A program made the position numbers and the translations under genes. Positions 27,228 to 35,985 of a stretch of 64,000 nucleotides of DNA are shown piece by piece. Each line of letters begins with the position of its first letter. Position 1 is the stretch's first letter. The notes beneath the pieces are model-generated. The model made no database searches, was not told the origin of the DNA, and saw nothing but the letters and a program-made list of their open reading frames with translations. Source of the stretch: Olavius algarvensis Delta 4 endosymbiont (GTDB lineage: Bacteria; Desulfobacterota; Desulfobacteria; Desulfobacterales; CAJINA01); the NCBI GenBank assembly GCA_905176665.1, contig CAJINA010000119.1:124001-188000 (forward strand), written 5' to 3'.

Positions 27228-27541
27228 GGGTCGGTTTCCTCGATCTCGTGAAAAAGTTCGGCTGCTTTTTTCCCAGCCGCTTTGAAAACCTCGTTTCCGA
27301 GCGGTGTAATGGCGTAGTATTTCCGGATCTTGCCGTTGACGACCTTTTCTGTTTTTTCAAGCAAGCCGGAGGCCGTCATGCTGCCGAGCAGGGGGTAGAG
27401 TGTCCCCGGGCTTACCTCATAGCCGTGTGATTTCAGCTCCGCCATCATCCAAACGCCGTAAACGGGCTCTTTTTTGGCGTGGTGCAGGATGTGCAGCTGA
27501 ACGAAACCACGGTAAAGACGCTGTAGAACTTTCGTTTTCAT
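27224..27541 (-). CDS. PadR-family transcriptional regulator
   Basis: A 105-residue winged-helix regulator (LHILHHAKKEPVYGVWMMAELKSHGYEVSPGTLYPLLGSMTASGLL is the PadR N-terminal core, given here as the region 12-56). It starts at 27541, where AAGGTGGAG precedes the ATG; an upstream in-frame start would run through the operator palindrome. It is the first gene of the padR-fetA-fetB operon, so it probably represses this iron exporter and itself. The inducing signal is unknown. Confidence 0.87.
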   Translation of the reverse strand: MKTKVLQRLYRGFVQLHILHHAKKEPVYGVWMMAELKSHGYEVSPGTLYPLLGSMTASGLLEKTEKVVNGKIRKYYAITPLGNEVFKAAGKKAAELFHEIEETDP

Positions 27542-27550
27542 TTTCTCCAC

Positions 27551-27601
27551 CTTAATATCCATTTTCGATATCGTAATACAATATCGAAAATGGATATTAA
27601 G
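27551..27601. promoter_or_regulatory. Perfect 21-bp-arm inverted repeat, putative PadR operator
   Basis: Two 21-base arms (27551-27571 and 27581-27601) are exactly complementary around a 9-base centre. Each arm contains ATATCCATTTTCGATAT or its complement. It ends 10 bases before the padR start, so it overlaps the promoter or leader. The length and perfection suggest binding of a dimer pair. Confidence 0.8.
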
Positions 27602-27690
27602 GTAAGCTGTAGGGTTTGTCAACGGGTCATTGAAAGAAAGCGGGTCGCCACTTTTCAGCGGGCAAATTTTCGCGGATAAGGGGGGGGCGG

Positions 27691-28827
27691 TTATGCCATG
27701 GCGGCCTCAAGTACGGCAAACAGCCGGTCGATATCCGCAGGTGTGTTGTACAGGTGCGGGGCTACCCGGATGGCATCCCCACGGACACTGGCGTATACGT
27801 TTTGGGCGGCAAACCGGGCGGGTAGGTCGCCGGGCAGTCCCGCGGGCAGATACAGACCCAGCATGTGGGGCGCCCGCATCTTTTGCGGGGCAACCTGAAA
27901 CCCCAGGTCGGCCGCGCGGGTGGCAATCTGGCCGGTCAGTGTCCGCAGGGTTGCGGCGATGTCGGTAACGCCCCAGGCCAGGATCTGGGTCAGGGCGGCT
28001 TTCACTACCGGCGCCAGGAAAAAGCTGCTGCCGCCGCCCACATCAAATCGTCGGGCACCGGGCTGGTAGCCATTGCGGTAGTCCACCAGGCGTGAAAAAT
28101 CCTCGGACGCTTCCCGGTTCAGCCAGTTTTCCTCCAGCGGCCGTCCGTCCAGCCACTTTGCGTCCACATAGCAAAACCCGTATCCGTAGGCGCCCAGCAG
28201 CCACTTGTGGGCGCCGGTAGCCAGGAAATCAGGTTGCACGTCCCGCACGGAAAAAGGCAGCGCGCCCAGCGATTGAATCGCGTCGATGACCAGGGCGCTG
28301 CCAAGGGCCCGGCATTTTTCTCCGATGCGGACCAGGTCCAACACGGTGCCGTCGGTCCAGTGACAGTTGGGCAGGGCGGTAATGGCGACCTTGTCATCGA
28401 TCGCCGCCAGGACAGCTGCGGTCCAATCCTGGTCAGCCGGTCGGGAGACGGTGATAATGGCGGCCCCTTTTTCCGCGGCCAGTCGGTGCCAGGGGTAGAC
28501 ATTGGAGGGGAACTGATCCTGCAGAACCAGGATGGATTGTCCCGGTTCTATCGGTATATTCTTGGCTGCCAGGGCAATACCGTAGGAAACAGCCGGGATA
28601 ATCGCCACCTGGTCCGGGGTGCCGTCCACCAGTTGACTGAAGAGGGTCCGGTTTTCCTCGCCGGTTTCAAAAAAGTCGCCGGAGGCGATACACCAGGGGG
28701 TGTTCTTGTCTTCGATGGCCCGCTGGCCGGCAGCCGCAGCCGTGCGCATGAGCGGGGCCGTATAGGCACAGTTGAAATAGGCCACGTCATCCGGGAATGC
28801 AAACAGGTGTCGCTGGCAGGGGATCAT
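27691..28827 (-). CDS. PLP-dependent aminotransferase class V
   Basis: A 378-residue fold-type I enzyme of the cysteine desulfurase / isopenicillin N epimerase-like group. The PLP lysine is K208 in ATGAHKWLLG, preceded by the VIDAIQSLGALP strand that holds the cofactor ring Asp. No catalytic Cys loop typical of NifS/SufS was identified, so it may be an epimerase, lyase or transaminase. The start at 28827 has AGAGGAAAA ahead of it; an upstream in-frame start at 28857 is less likely. It is a monocistronic gene between two ABC operons. Confidence 0.85.
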   Translation of the reverse strand: MIPCQRHLFAFPDDVAYFNCAYTAPLMRTAAAAGQRAIEDKNTPWCIASGDFFETGEENRTLFSQLVDGTPDQVAIIPAVSYGIALAAKNIPIEPGQSILVLQDQFPSNVYPWHRLAAEKGAAIITVSRPADQDWTAAVLAAIDDKVAITALPNCHWTDGTVLDLVRIGEKCRALGSALVIDAIQSLGALPFSVRDVQPDFLATGAHKWLLGAYGYGFCYVDAKWLDGRPLEENWLNREASEDFSRLVDYRNGYQPGARRFDVGGGSSFFLAPVVKAALTQILAWGVTDIAATLRTLTGQIATRAADLGFQVAPQKMRAPHMLGLYLPAGLPGDLPARFAAQNVYASVRGDAIRVAPHLYNTPADIDRLFAVLEAAMA

Positions 28828-28899
28828 GGGTTTTCCTCTCTGTGGTAGTTGGTGCACCTATGGTAGGGGAAAAAAAAGAACATAACAGAGACAGAATTG

Positions 28900-28985
28900 T
28901 CGAAAAATTTAGGTAACAGAATTCGCTGGGTGATCACGCCCAACACAGAGACTGCGTTCGAGGAGAGGGTTTGAACCCGCTTCTA
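28900..28985 (-). repeat. Decayed copy E of the inverted-repeat element (one end only)
   Basis: On the minus strand it begins TAGAAGCGGGTTCAAA and then has CAGTCTCTGTGTTGGGCG, matching the left end and the CAGTCTCGGCGTTGGCCG block of copy A. The other terminus is not recognisable. The terminal TAG is the stop codon of the ABC ATPase gene. Confidence 0.45.
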
Positions 28986-29798
28986 AGGTATCTCCGGGCG
29001 ACAGGCCAGCAGCGTTTCATCTTTCAAGGTGGTGCCGAACTGGTTGATGACTTCCTGGATGGTCAGGCCCTGCTTTTCGGCCCCCTGCACATCCAGCTGG
29101 ATTCCGCCCTGGTGGAGCATGATCATCCGGTTGCCGTATTGCAGGGCCTGGCTCATGTTATGGGTTACCATCAAGGTGGTGATGTTATTCTCCGCAACCA
29201 TCTGGTTGGTCAGGGTGATCACTTTTTCAGCGGTGCGGGGATCCAGGGCCGCGGTATGTTCGTCCAGTAAAAGCAGTTTGGGAAGGGTCAACGTGGCCAT
29301 CAGCAGGGTCAGGGATTGGCGTTGTCCTCCGGAAAGCAGGCCCACGGATTGTTTGAGCCGATCTTCAAGCCCGAGGTCCAGCACTTTCAGGATTTCACGG
29401 TAATGCCGGCGGCGTTGGTGGGTAACGCCCCATTTCAAACTCCGGACCCGGCCCCGCAGTTCGGCCATGCAGAGGTTTTCCTCGATGGTCATGTCACCGG
29501 CGGTGCCCATGGTCGGGCTCTGGAAAACACGGGAGATATAGCTGGCCATCTTGTAGTCCGGTGCCCGGGTCAGGTCGGCGCCATCGATGATCACCTGGCC
29601 TTCGTCGGGCGTGTAGGTGCCGGCGATGACGTTCAGGAGCGTGGATTTCCCCGCACCGTTGGAGCCGATGATCGTGATAAAATCACCGGCGGACACGTCC
29701 AGATCGACCCCATCCAGGGCGTGCTTTTCGTCCTGGGTGCCCGCGTTGAAGATTTTAACGATGCCCTTTAAGGACAGCATGTTGGCGGTCACGGTCAT
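28983..29798 (-). CDS. ABC transporter ATP-binding protein (TrpXYZ-type)
   Basis: A 271-residue ATPase with Walker A GSNGAGKST (44-52), signature LLSGGQRQSL and Walker B LLLLDEHTAALDP. It overlaps the permease gene by 4 bases and belongs with a substrate-binding protein gene further upstream. The trio is of the ABC_sub_bind type, members of which carry tryptophan, tyrosine or related compounds. Confidence 0.9.
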   Translation of the reverse strand: MTVTANMLSLKGIVKIFNAGTQDEKHALDGVDLDVSAGDFITIIGSNGAGKSTLLNVIAGTYTPDEGQVIIDGADLTRAPDYKMASYISRVFQSPTMGTAGDMTIEENLCMAELRGRVRSLKWGVTHQRRRHYREILKVLDLGLEDRLKQSVGLLSGGQRQSLTLLMATLTLPKLLLLDEHTAALDPRTAEKVITLTNQMVAENNITTLMVTHNMSQALQYGNRMIMLHQGGIQLDVQGAEKQGLTIQEVINQFGTTLKDETLLACRPEIP

Positions 29799-30685
29799 AC
29801 CCCTCTCAGGTGGATTTTCCCCTCCCGGCTCTTTTTGAAGGCCGGGATGCCCAATGCGATGATGACCATAAACCCGGTGGCCATTTTCAGGTCTGTCGGC
29901 GCCAATCCCAAACGCAGACCCAGGGATATGATAAACCGGTATAGCAGCGACCCGATGACGGCAGCCAGGGTGAGTCGAAATACCGTTTTGGGTTTGAGCA
30001 TGGCTTCGCCAATAATGATCGAGGCCAGGCCGGCCACGATCATCCCGATGCCCATGCCCACGTCGGAAAACCCCTGATCCTGAGCAATCAGGGCTCCGGA
30101 CAGCGCAACCAGCGCGTTGGAAAGCCCCAGGCCGAATACGGTGGCGTTATCCGTATTGACACCCAGCGAACGGATCATGTCTTCATTGTTGCCGGTGGCG
30201 CGCAGAGCCATTCCGTATTCCGTGTGCAGGAAAAGATCCAGCAGGATTTTGACCACCAGGGTCACCAGCAGGAAAAAGGTGATCACCGGGACATAGCGCA
30301 CCACGTCCATATTTTCCATAAAGGTGAATACGGTTGGTCGGTCCAGCAGCTGTATGTTGGCCCGCCCCATGATACGCAAGTTGACGGAATACAAGATGGT
30401 CATCATGAGGATGCCGGCCAGCAGGCTGTTGATTTTCAGGCGCGTGTTGAGCAGGCCGGTCAGCGCCCCTGCCAAAAAACCGGCCATCACGGCGGCAACC
30501 ACGGCCAGAGAGGGATCGACGCCCTCAAAAATCAGTCGGGCGGCCACCGCCCCGCCTAATGGAAAGCTGCCGTCCACAGTCAGATCGGGAAAGGCGAGGA
30601 CCCGGAAAGCGAGGGCGATGCCCAGGGCTACCAGGGCATAGGCCAGGCCCTGCTGCAAACTGATTGGGAGAATACTCAGAATCAT
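29795..30685 (-). CDS. ABC transporter permease (TrpXYZ-type, LivH-like)
   Basis: A 296-residue inner-membrane permease of the branched-chain-amino-acid permease fold, with about eight to nine helices (LAYALVALGIALAFRVLAFPDLTVDGSFPLGGA, shown as region 10-42; ATGNNEDMIRSLGVNTD is the cytoplasmic coupling loop). It forms an importer with the flanking ATPase and binding protein. A stretch of 400 bases with a hairpin separates it from the binding-protein gene. Confidence 0.9.
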   Translation of the reverse strand: MILSILPISLQQGLAYALVALGIALAFRVLAFPDLTVDGSFPLGGAVAARLIFEGVDPSLAVVAAVMAGFLAGALTGLLNTRLKINSLLAGILMMTILYSVNLRIMGRANIQLLDRPTVFTFMENMDVVRYVPVITFFLLVTLVVKILLDLFLHTEYGMALRATGNNEDMIRSLGVNTDNATVFGLGLSNALVALSGALIAQDQGFSDVGMGIGMIVAGLASIIIGEAMLKPKTVFRLTLAAVIGSLLYRFIISLGLRLGLAPTDLKMATGFMVIIALGIPAFKKSREGKIHLRGV

Positions 30686-31084
30686 AACTGTCTTTTTGGA
30701 GGCTTCCTGATTTTAAATTGCCTGTAGTGTTGTGTCTCCTAAGCTCCTTGTATAAGGGCGCTGCCATAAAAATGCTCAAGAGTGACGAAAATTCCGAAAT
30801 CCGAATATCGAAACCCGCAACAAAAGGGCAAATCACAATGACAAAAGAAACAGACAAAACCTGTAATTACAACAGGTAATCCTCAATTTTTATCATTTGA
30901 TCATTTGAATTTGTTTCGAATTTCGTGCTTCGTATTTCGGAATTCGTTAAACCCATAAAATCGATATCAAGTGGTCCATAGATATTGGTCTAATTTATGG
31001 GACGCAACACTAGCTTAATTCTATATAACAGGGCGGGTAGAATCCGATCCTGCCCGCCCTGTTTTGTATTTATCCAGGCTCCGG
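30686..31084. other. Spacer between binding-protein and permease genes
   Basis: About 400 bases inside an otherwise single ABC-transporter unit. It is AT-richer than the flanks, contains short near-repeats (CGAATTTCG/CGAAATTCG-like words around 30785-30945), and ends in the hairpin annotated at 31028-31066. No open frame looks real. Confidence 0.45.
31028..31066. terminator. GC-rich hairpin between ABC transporter genes
   Basis: ACAGGGCGGG (31028-31037) and CCCGCCCTGT (31053-31062) form a perfect 10-bp stem with a 15-base loop. A T-run (TTTTG) follows on the plus strand only, while the genes run on the minus strand. It may be a weak terminator or a 3' stabilising hairpin that lets the binding protein be made in excess over the membrane parts. 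Confidence 0.55.
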
Positions 31085-32041
31085 CTATTTAATAAGCTTG
31101 TCGGCCCGGCTGATGATGCTCTGTTTTATCGTAACACCCTGTTTTTTAGCGTTTTTAACGCTCAGATGCAACACCAGGTTTTCCGCCAGTCCGGAGGGGA
31201 TGGCGCCGGGGTTTTTACCTTTCAGCACCATGGCGGCCTTTTTACCGGCCGCATAGCCTACCTCGAAATAGTTGAAGCCCAACGCCGCGATGGCTCCCAG
31301 GGGCACCTGGTCGGTGTTGCCCACGAAAAACGGGATCCGGTTGGCATTGCATACCTTGGTTACGGAGCCCAGGGCCGAGGCGACCATGTTGTCCGAGGTA
31401 ATGTAAATCGCGTCCACCCGGCCGACGAGAGACTGGGCCGCGGTGTAGACCTCGGCCGAGTTGGAGATGGTGACTTCGATAAGCTCCATACCGTGCTTTT
31501 TGACTGCGGCGCGCGTCCAGTTGATACTCTGAACCGAGTTGGCGTCGCCGGCGTTATAGATAGTGCCCCATTTTTTGGCTGCCGGGACTATTTGGGTGTA
31601 TAAATCAATCTGGCGCTCGATCGGCCAGGCATCGGAAACCCCGGTGACATTGCCGCCGGCGGCATCCATGGTTTTTACCAAACCGGCATCCACCGGGTCC
31701 GTAACCGAGGAATAGACAACGGGGATGTCTTTAATCACCTTGCAGGCGGCCTGGGCCGTCGGGGTGGCGATGGCGTGCACGAGGTCGACCTTGTCGGCGG
31801 CAAATTTCTGAGCGATGGCCTGGGCATTGGACATCTCACCCTGGGCATTCTGGTAATCATATTTCACCTGGACCCCCGCGTCCTGCAGGGCCTTTTCGAA
31901 GCCTTTCTGATCTGCTTCCAGGGCTGGATGAGAAACAATGGTGGTTACGCCAACTTTAAACACCTTGGCGGTTGCTGCACCAGGGATCAACAGCGAAACC
32001 ACTAATAACATTGCCATTACTGCTGCCATTTTCTTCATCAT
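31085..32041 (-). CDS. ABC transporter substrate-binding protein (ABC_sub_bind family)
   Basis: A 318-residue periplasmic binding protein with a signal peptide (about 1-25, ...PGAATA-KV). The family blocks VGVTTIVSHPALEADQKGFE, IATPTAQAAC, PVVYSSVTDPVDAGLV and GNTDQV fit the ABC_sub_bind (TrpX-like) family. It binds an amino acid or similar small solute for the permease and ATPase downstream. The start at 32041 has GAGGAGG nine bases before it. Confidence 0.9.
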   Translation of the reverse strand: MMKKMAAVMAMLLVVSLLIPGAATAKVFKVGVTTIVSHPALEADQKGFEKALQDAGVQVKYDYQNAQGEMSNAQAIAQKFAADKVDLVHAIATPTAQAACKVIKDIPVVYSSVTDPVDAGLVKTMDAAGGNVTGVSDAWPIERQIDLYTQIVPAAKKWGTIYNAGDANSVQSINWTRAAVKKHGMELIEVTISNSAEVYTAAQSLVGRVDAIYITSDNMVASALGSVTKVCNANRIPFFVGNTDQVPLGAIAALGFNYFEVGYAAGKKAAMVLKGKNPGAIPSGLAENLVLHLSVKNAKKQGVTIKQSIISRADKLIK

Positions 32042-32134
32042 AACCGGCCTCCTCGTTTTATTTTGTGATTTCAAATGGTTAAAATAAATAGACGTCTCTG
32101 TCAAGAAAAACCTATACCTGCGTGATGGCTTTTA

Positions 32135-33940
32135 CTAAGCATATAGCGCCTCTATAGCCTCACCGTATTTGTCCAGGATCTTTTTTCTTTTAAGTTTGAG
32201 CGTTTGGGTAAGCAAGCCGTTTTCGACCGTAAAGGCCTCTGCTGAATAGAGCATCTTCTGCGGTATTTCATAGCCACCATAGGTTTGCTTTAAGTGCGAT
32301 GTGATTTCTTCGTCCAGAAAGCGGGTGATATCTTCATCTTCAAGAAAGGCCGCGTGATCCACCGCCGCCAGGCCCTTTTCGCGGGCAACCGGTTCCAAAA
32401 AGGCCATGTCCGGTACCACCAGGGCCACAGTGAAATCTTTGCCGGCACCGTAAAGGAGGGCACTGGCCACGAACCGGTTTAGCTTCATATCTTCTTCGAT
32501 GGCGGCCGGATGGACATATTTACCGTTGGAGGGTTTGTACGCTTCCTTGAAACGGCCCGTGATATGAAGAAAGCCCTTTTCGTCCAGCCAGCCCCGGTCG
32601 CCGGTGCGGAAGCCGCCATCCGCCGTCATTACCGCTTCGGTTTGTTGCGGCTTGTTATAGTATCCCTGCATGATGTTTGGCCCGTAGGCGACAATTTCTC
32701 CATCCCGGCTGTTCTCGCCGGTAAGGGTCTTGTCGATTTTGATACGGATATGCTTGCCGGGGGTGCCCACCGAGCCCATAAGATTGCCGTAAACCGGGCC
32801 ATTGAAAGTCAGCGCCAGGGAAGATTCGGTCAGGCCGTAGCCGTCGTAGGTTTCGATGCCGACATCCTGGAAAAAGAGTTTTATCTCCTCATTCATTACG
32901 GCACTGCCGGTCAAGGCCATTTTCAAGCGTCCGCCGAAGGTGCCCCGAATTTTTTCGAAAACCAGTTTGTCCAGGATTTTGAGTTTGAGGCTCTTCCGGC
33001 CCGAAGCACGCCTTTTGGCGGCCTCCTTTTTAGCCATATTGAAAAGTATTCTCGCAAGGCCGCCTTTGGCCTCGATTTTTGCGTGCACGCCGGCATAAAT
33101 AGTGTTGAAAATGCGCGGGACGGCGACCAGAGCGGTTGGGCGCACTTTCTGGATATCCTCTATCAGGGTATCCAGGCTGTCCATCAAGCCGGCACTGCCG
33201 CCACAGACCGCGCCGTGGTAGAGTTCGCCCACCTGACCGAAAATGTGTCCCCACGGTAAGATCGAAAAGGAAACCGTATGCTCGTCAAGGGGGGCGAAAC
33301 TGTCGCGCAGAATTTTTAGCATGGCGGTGTAATTGCCATGACTCAAAAGCACGCCCTTGGGATCGCCGGTGGTGCCGGAGGTATATATCAAGCCGGCGAT
33401 ATCGTCCCGATCGGGTTTAACGGCCGCGACCGAGTTTTCGGCGCCCAGGGCTTCCAGGGCACCCAGCGTGAAATCCCCTTCGCCCCGGATGACCACAATT
33501 TTTTCAAGGGCGGGCAAGCTGTCCCTTAGGGAGGCAATCTGGTCGTGTATATCGGGACTGGCTACAAAGACGACCTTCATGCCGCTGTCTTGGATGATGT
33601 ACTGCCAGGCGGAGAGGAGTTCTTTTTCATACATCGGCACGAACCAGGCCCCCCGGCTGTAGGTCGCATGGGCCACCATGGGGTATTCCACCGAATTGTT
33701 CATGATGATGCCGACCACGTCGTCTTTGCCGACCCCAATCCGGGCCAATCCGCCGCGTAGCCGCGCAACCCGGGTGGCAATCTGGCCGTGGGTCACCCAC
33801 TCGTATTCCCCGGTGCGGCTGTTTTTCACCCCGAGGCAGGGGCGGTCCGCGAATTTAGCAAGCCCCTCCTCGTAAAGATCCACCAGGTTGTAGGGCGGGT
33901 CCTGGAACCATTCCTCACGGGCGTTGTCGAACTTGCGCAT
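32135..33940 (-). CDS. AMP-binding long-chain fatty acid-CoA ligase
   Basis: A 601-residue ANL enzyme with the P-loop GLIYTSGTTGDPKGVLLSH, the DGYGLTESSLALTFN adenylate motif, and GDRGWLDEKGFLHITGRFKE with YKPSNGKYVHP in the hinge. It activates a fatty acid with ATP and CoA on the cytoplasmic side. It is a distant paralogue of 2070-3770. It lies upstream of the ABC transporter on the same strand, with a gap of about 90 bases; co-transcription is possible but not shown. Confidence 0.9.
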   Translation of the reverse strand: MRKFDNAREEWFQDPPYNLVDLYEEGLAKFADRPCLGVKNSRTGEYEWVTHGQIATRVARLRGGLARIGVGKDDVVGIIMNNSVEYPMVAHATYSRGAWFVPMYEKELLSAWQYIIQDSGMKVVFVASPDIHDQIASLRDSLPALEKIVVIRGEGDFTLGALEALGAENSVAAVKPDRDDIAGLIYTSGTTGDPKGVLLSHGNYTAMLKILRDSFAPLDEHTVSFSILPWGHIFGQVGELYHGAVCGGSAGLMDSLDTLIEDIQKVRPTALVAVPRIFNTIYAGVHAKIEAKGGLARILFNMAKKEAAKRRASGRKSLKLKILDKLVFEKIRGTFGGRLKMALTGSAVMNEEIKLFFQDVGIETYDGYGLTESSLALTFNGPVYGNLMGSVGTPGKHIRIKIDKTLTGENSRDGEIVAYGPNIMQGYYNKPQQTEAVMTADGGFRTGDRGWLDEKGFLHITGRFKEAYKPSNGKYVHPAAIEEDMKLNRFVASALLYGAGKDFTVALVVPDMAFLEPVAREKGLAAVDHAAFLEDEDITRFLDEEITSHLKQTYGGYEIPQKMLYSAEAFTVENGLLTQTLKLKRKKILDKYGEAIEALYA

Positions 33941-34392
33941 CCGTTTTGGCCTTTCTTATTTATAAATAAACGAGCTGTACTGTCGCTGGAAATGATGGGT
34001 TTGGTTTTTAGGGATGGTGCCGGCCGGCCGAAAGGAGCGGTCGCTGGTTGTATTAAGCCGGAATCGAAAGGCGCTCCGTACTCATCGCCGACTACAGGAA
34101 CTAAAATAACGAATACCACCCGGATTGTCAACTTGGACGCCGGGGCAAGAGGCCAAACCCGTGAAGCGGCTACTGTTTTCAAAACAGCGGTCTTTTGGTA
34201 TCTGGTCTGGGTGCGATAGCCAAGGCAGCCTGGCCAAGCGAATGGTTGCCCAGTGGCGGTCTTGCTTCGGAAGTGTTTCGGATCTATACTCATGGCAGTC
34301 TGAAGCGAGATGTACCGGTGTGTCGCACCCAAACCCATCTCTTACCGGAGTGCCCTGCCATTTTCTCACGAAAACGAAAAATGGAGGACTTC
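33941..34392. other. Intergenic region between divergent ligase and methyltransferase genes
   Basis: About 450 bases. Open frames here (including a minus-strand frame reaching into the ligase gene, 33826-34338) have no ribosome site or recognisable motif. The promoters of both flanking genes must lie here, but none was identified. Confidence 0.4.
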
Positions 34393-35277
34393 ATGGAAGC
34401 GAACAAAGCGAGTGTTACCGCAGAACTGATGGCCCGCAACCGGGCTGCCGAGCACCTGCTGGTGCCTGCCGGTCAGCGCATTTGTAACGATTCTTATGCC
34501 CACCATTTTATAAGTACCGAGGGCCGCCGGAATTTAAACAGCCCGCTGCGGCGTACGATTCGCCGCTTGGTATTCAGATTTCTGTATCCGGGGGTTTACA
34601 ATACGATTATTGCCCGCGTCCGTTTTTTAGATGACCGGGTGCAAGCGTGCCTGGCGGCGGGTCTCGAGCAGCTTGTGATTCTGGGGGCCGGGTACGATAC
34701 AAGGGCCTACCGGCTCAACGGCCTGGCCGAGCGGGTGCAGGTGTTTGAAGTGGATCACCCGGCCACCCAGGCGGTTAAAAAGGCCAAGCTAAAGGAAATT
34801 TTCAATCCAGTGCCCGGACATGTCCACCATGTACCGGTAGAACTTGAGCGGGACAACCTTGCTGAACAACTGAAGAAGGCCGGATACGATCCCAACCAGA
34901 AGACGTTTTTTATCATGGAGGGCCTGGTCATGTACCTGCCGCCGCCCTTCGTAGATAAAATCCTGGGCTTTATTCGCGAACAATCGGGCGCCGGAAGCGC
35001 GGTGGCTTTTGACTATCTGCCGCCTTCCATGGTGGACGGCACGGTCAAAGCGCGTGAAGGCCGGTCCATGATGAAAGCGGTTCGCAAATGGGGCGAGCCC
35101 TTCAAGTTCGGTTTGAATGTCAACGATGCCGCAGGTTTTATGCGGCTTCGCGGTTTTAAGGATATAATGAATGTGCATGCCCCGGAGTTGAAACATACGA
35201 TTTTCAAAGGCAACCCGCGTGGTGAAGATATCTCCGGGATATTCGGGCTTATGTTTGCAGTGGTAGATAGCCGCTAG
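34393..35277 (+). CDS. Class I SAM-dependent methyltransferase (LCM/ML2640-like), no signal peptide
   Basis: A 294-residue relative of the two genes at 22271-24311, with motif I VILGAGYDTRAYRL, VFEVDHPATQAVKKAK, and FFIMEGLVMYLPP. It lacks the hydrophobic leader, and its N terminus (SVTAELMARNRAAEHLLVP) is that of typical cytoplasmic members. GGAGGA lies 4-5 bases before the chosen ATG. The substrate is unknown. Confidence 0.85.
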   Translation: MEANKASVTAELMARNRAAEHLLVPAGQRICNDSYAHHFISTEGRRNLNSPLRRTIRRLVFRFLYPGVYNTIIARVRFLDDRVQACLAAGLEQLVILGAGYDTRAYRLNGLAERVQVFEVDHPATQAVKKAKLKEIFNPVPGHVHHVPVELERDNLAEQLKKAGYDPNQKTFFIMEGLVMYLPPPFVDKILGFIREQSGAGSAVAFDYLPPSMVDGTVKAREGRSMMKAVRKWGEPFKFGLNVNDAAGFMRLRGFKDIMNVHAPELKHTIFKGNPRGEDISGIFGLMFAVVDSR

Positions 35278-35337
35278 TTGATACGCGATGTGTTTTTGTA
35301 TAATAAAGGGACAACACACTAACTTTTTAAACCCGAA

Positions 35338-35985
35338 ATGAATCCCTGCTATATGCAGACCCGATTTACCGAAATGCTCTGTGAGGCAAACGGACACCTT
35401 ACGCAAGATTTTAAGTGCTGGGCGTTCTGCCCGGGTATGCTCTTCAATTCACCGGACAAGTGGTGGGGGGATTTTGGTCTGCGCGATTTCCCGCATGAAG
35501 GTCTCGACTTTTGCCTGTATCAAAGTGCGGCCGGAGAGATCGTGCAGTTAGGTGCCGGGACCCGCATCCCGGTGATGCACCCCGGGGTCGTAAGGGCCCT
35601 GTTCACCGATTATCTGGGGCAGGCGGTGATTATCGAACATGCAGACGGACTGGATCAAGACGGGACGTTCATGTCGGTGTATGCCCATACCAGGCCCCGG
35701 GCACATATTGCACCCGGCGTTGTGGTCGCCAAAGGCGACATCATCGCCACTATCGCCGACACCAGCAAATCCAAAGCAAAGATATGGCCCCATTTACACC
35801 TTTCGTTGGGCCGGCCCGCTCCCAATCTGGTGTACGACCCCTTTGTCTGGAACTGCATGCGCGATCCCGATCAGGTATCCCTGCTGGACCCGCTGGAAAT
35901 GATGGACTGGCCCCATAAAGTCATGGATGCCGGAGATCAGAATTTGGCCTGCAGGGTCAGGCCGAAAAACGGAGCCGTATCATAG
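35338..35985 (+). CDS. M23-family metallopeptidase-like protein without export signal
   Basis: A 215-residue protein with a LytM/M23 fold: zinc ligands H53 and D57 in HEGLD, H117 in VYAHTRP, and H152/H154 in PHLHLS. M23 enzymes cut peptidoglycan cross-links and are normally exported, but no signal peptide or lipobox is visible here and no Shine-Dalgarno precedes the ATG. Either the start is wrong or the enzyme acts in the cytoplasm. Its 3' end overlaps the convergent outer-membrane-protein gene by about 50 bases. Confidence 0.78.
   Translation: MNPCYMQTRFTEMLCEANGHLTQDFKCWAFCPGMLFNSPDKWWGDFGLRDFPHEGLDFCLYQSAAGEIVQLGAGTRIPVMHPGVVRALFTDYLGQAVIIEHADGLDQDGTFMSVYAHTRPRAHIAPGVVVAKGDIIATIADTSKSKAKIWPHLHLSLGRPAPNLVYDPFVWNCMRDPDQVSLLDPLEMMDWPHKVMDAGDQNLACRVRPKNGAVS

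Noticed and set aside
33826..34338. Minus-strand frame of 170 codons reaching from the ligase gene into the intergenic region
   Set aside because: It overlaps the 5' end of a well-supported gene out of frame, has no ribosome site, and its composition is not protein-like.
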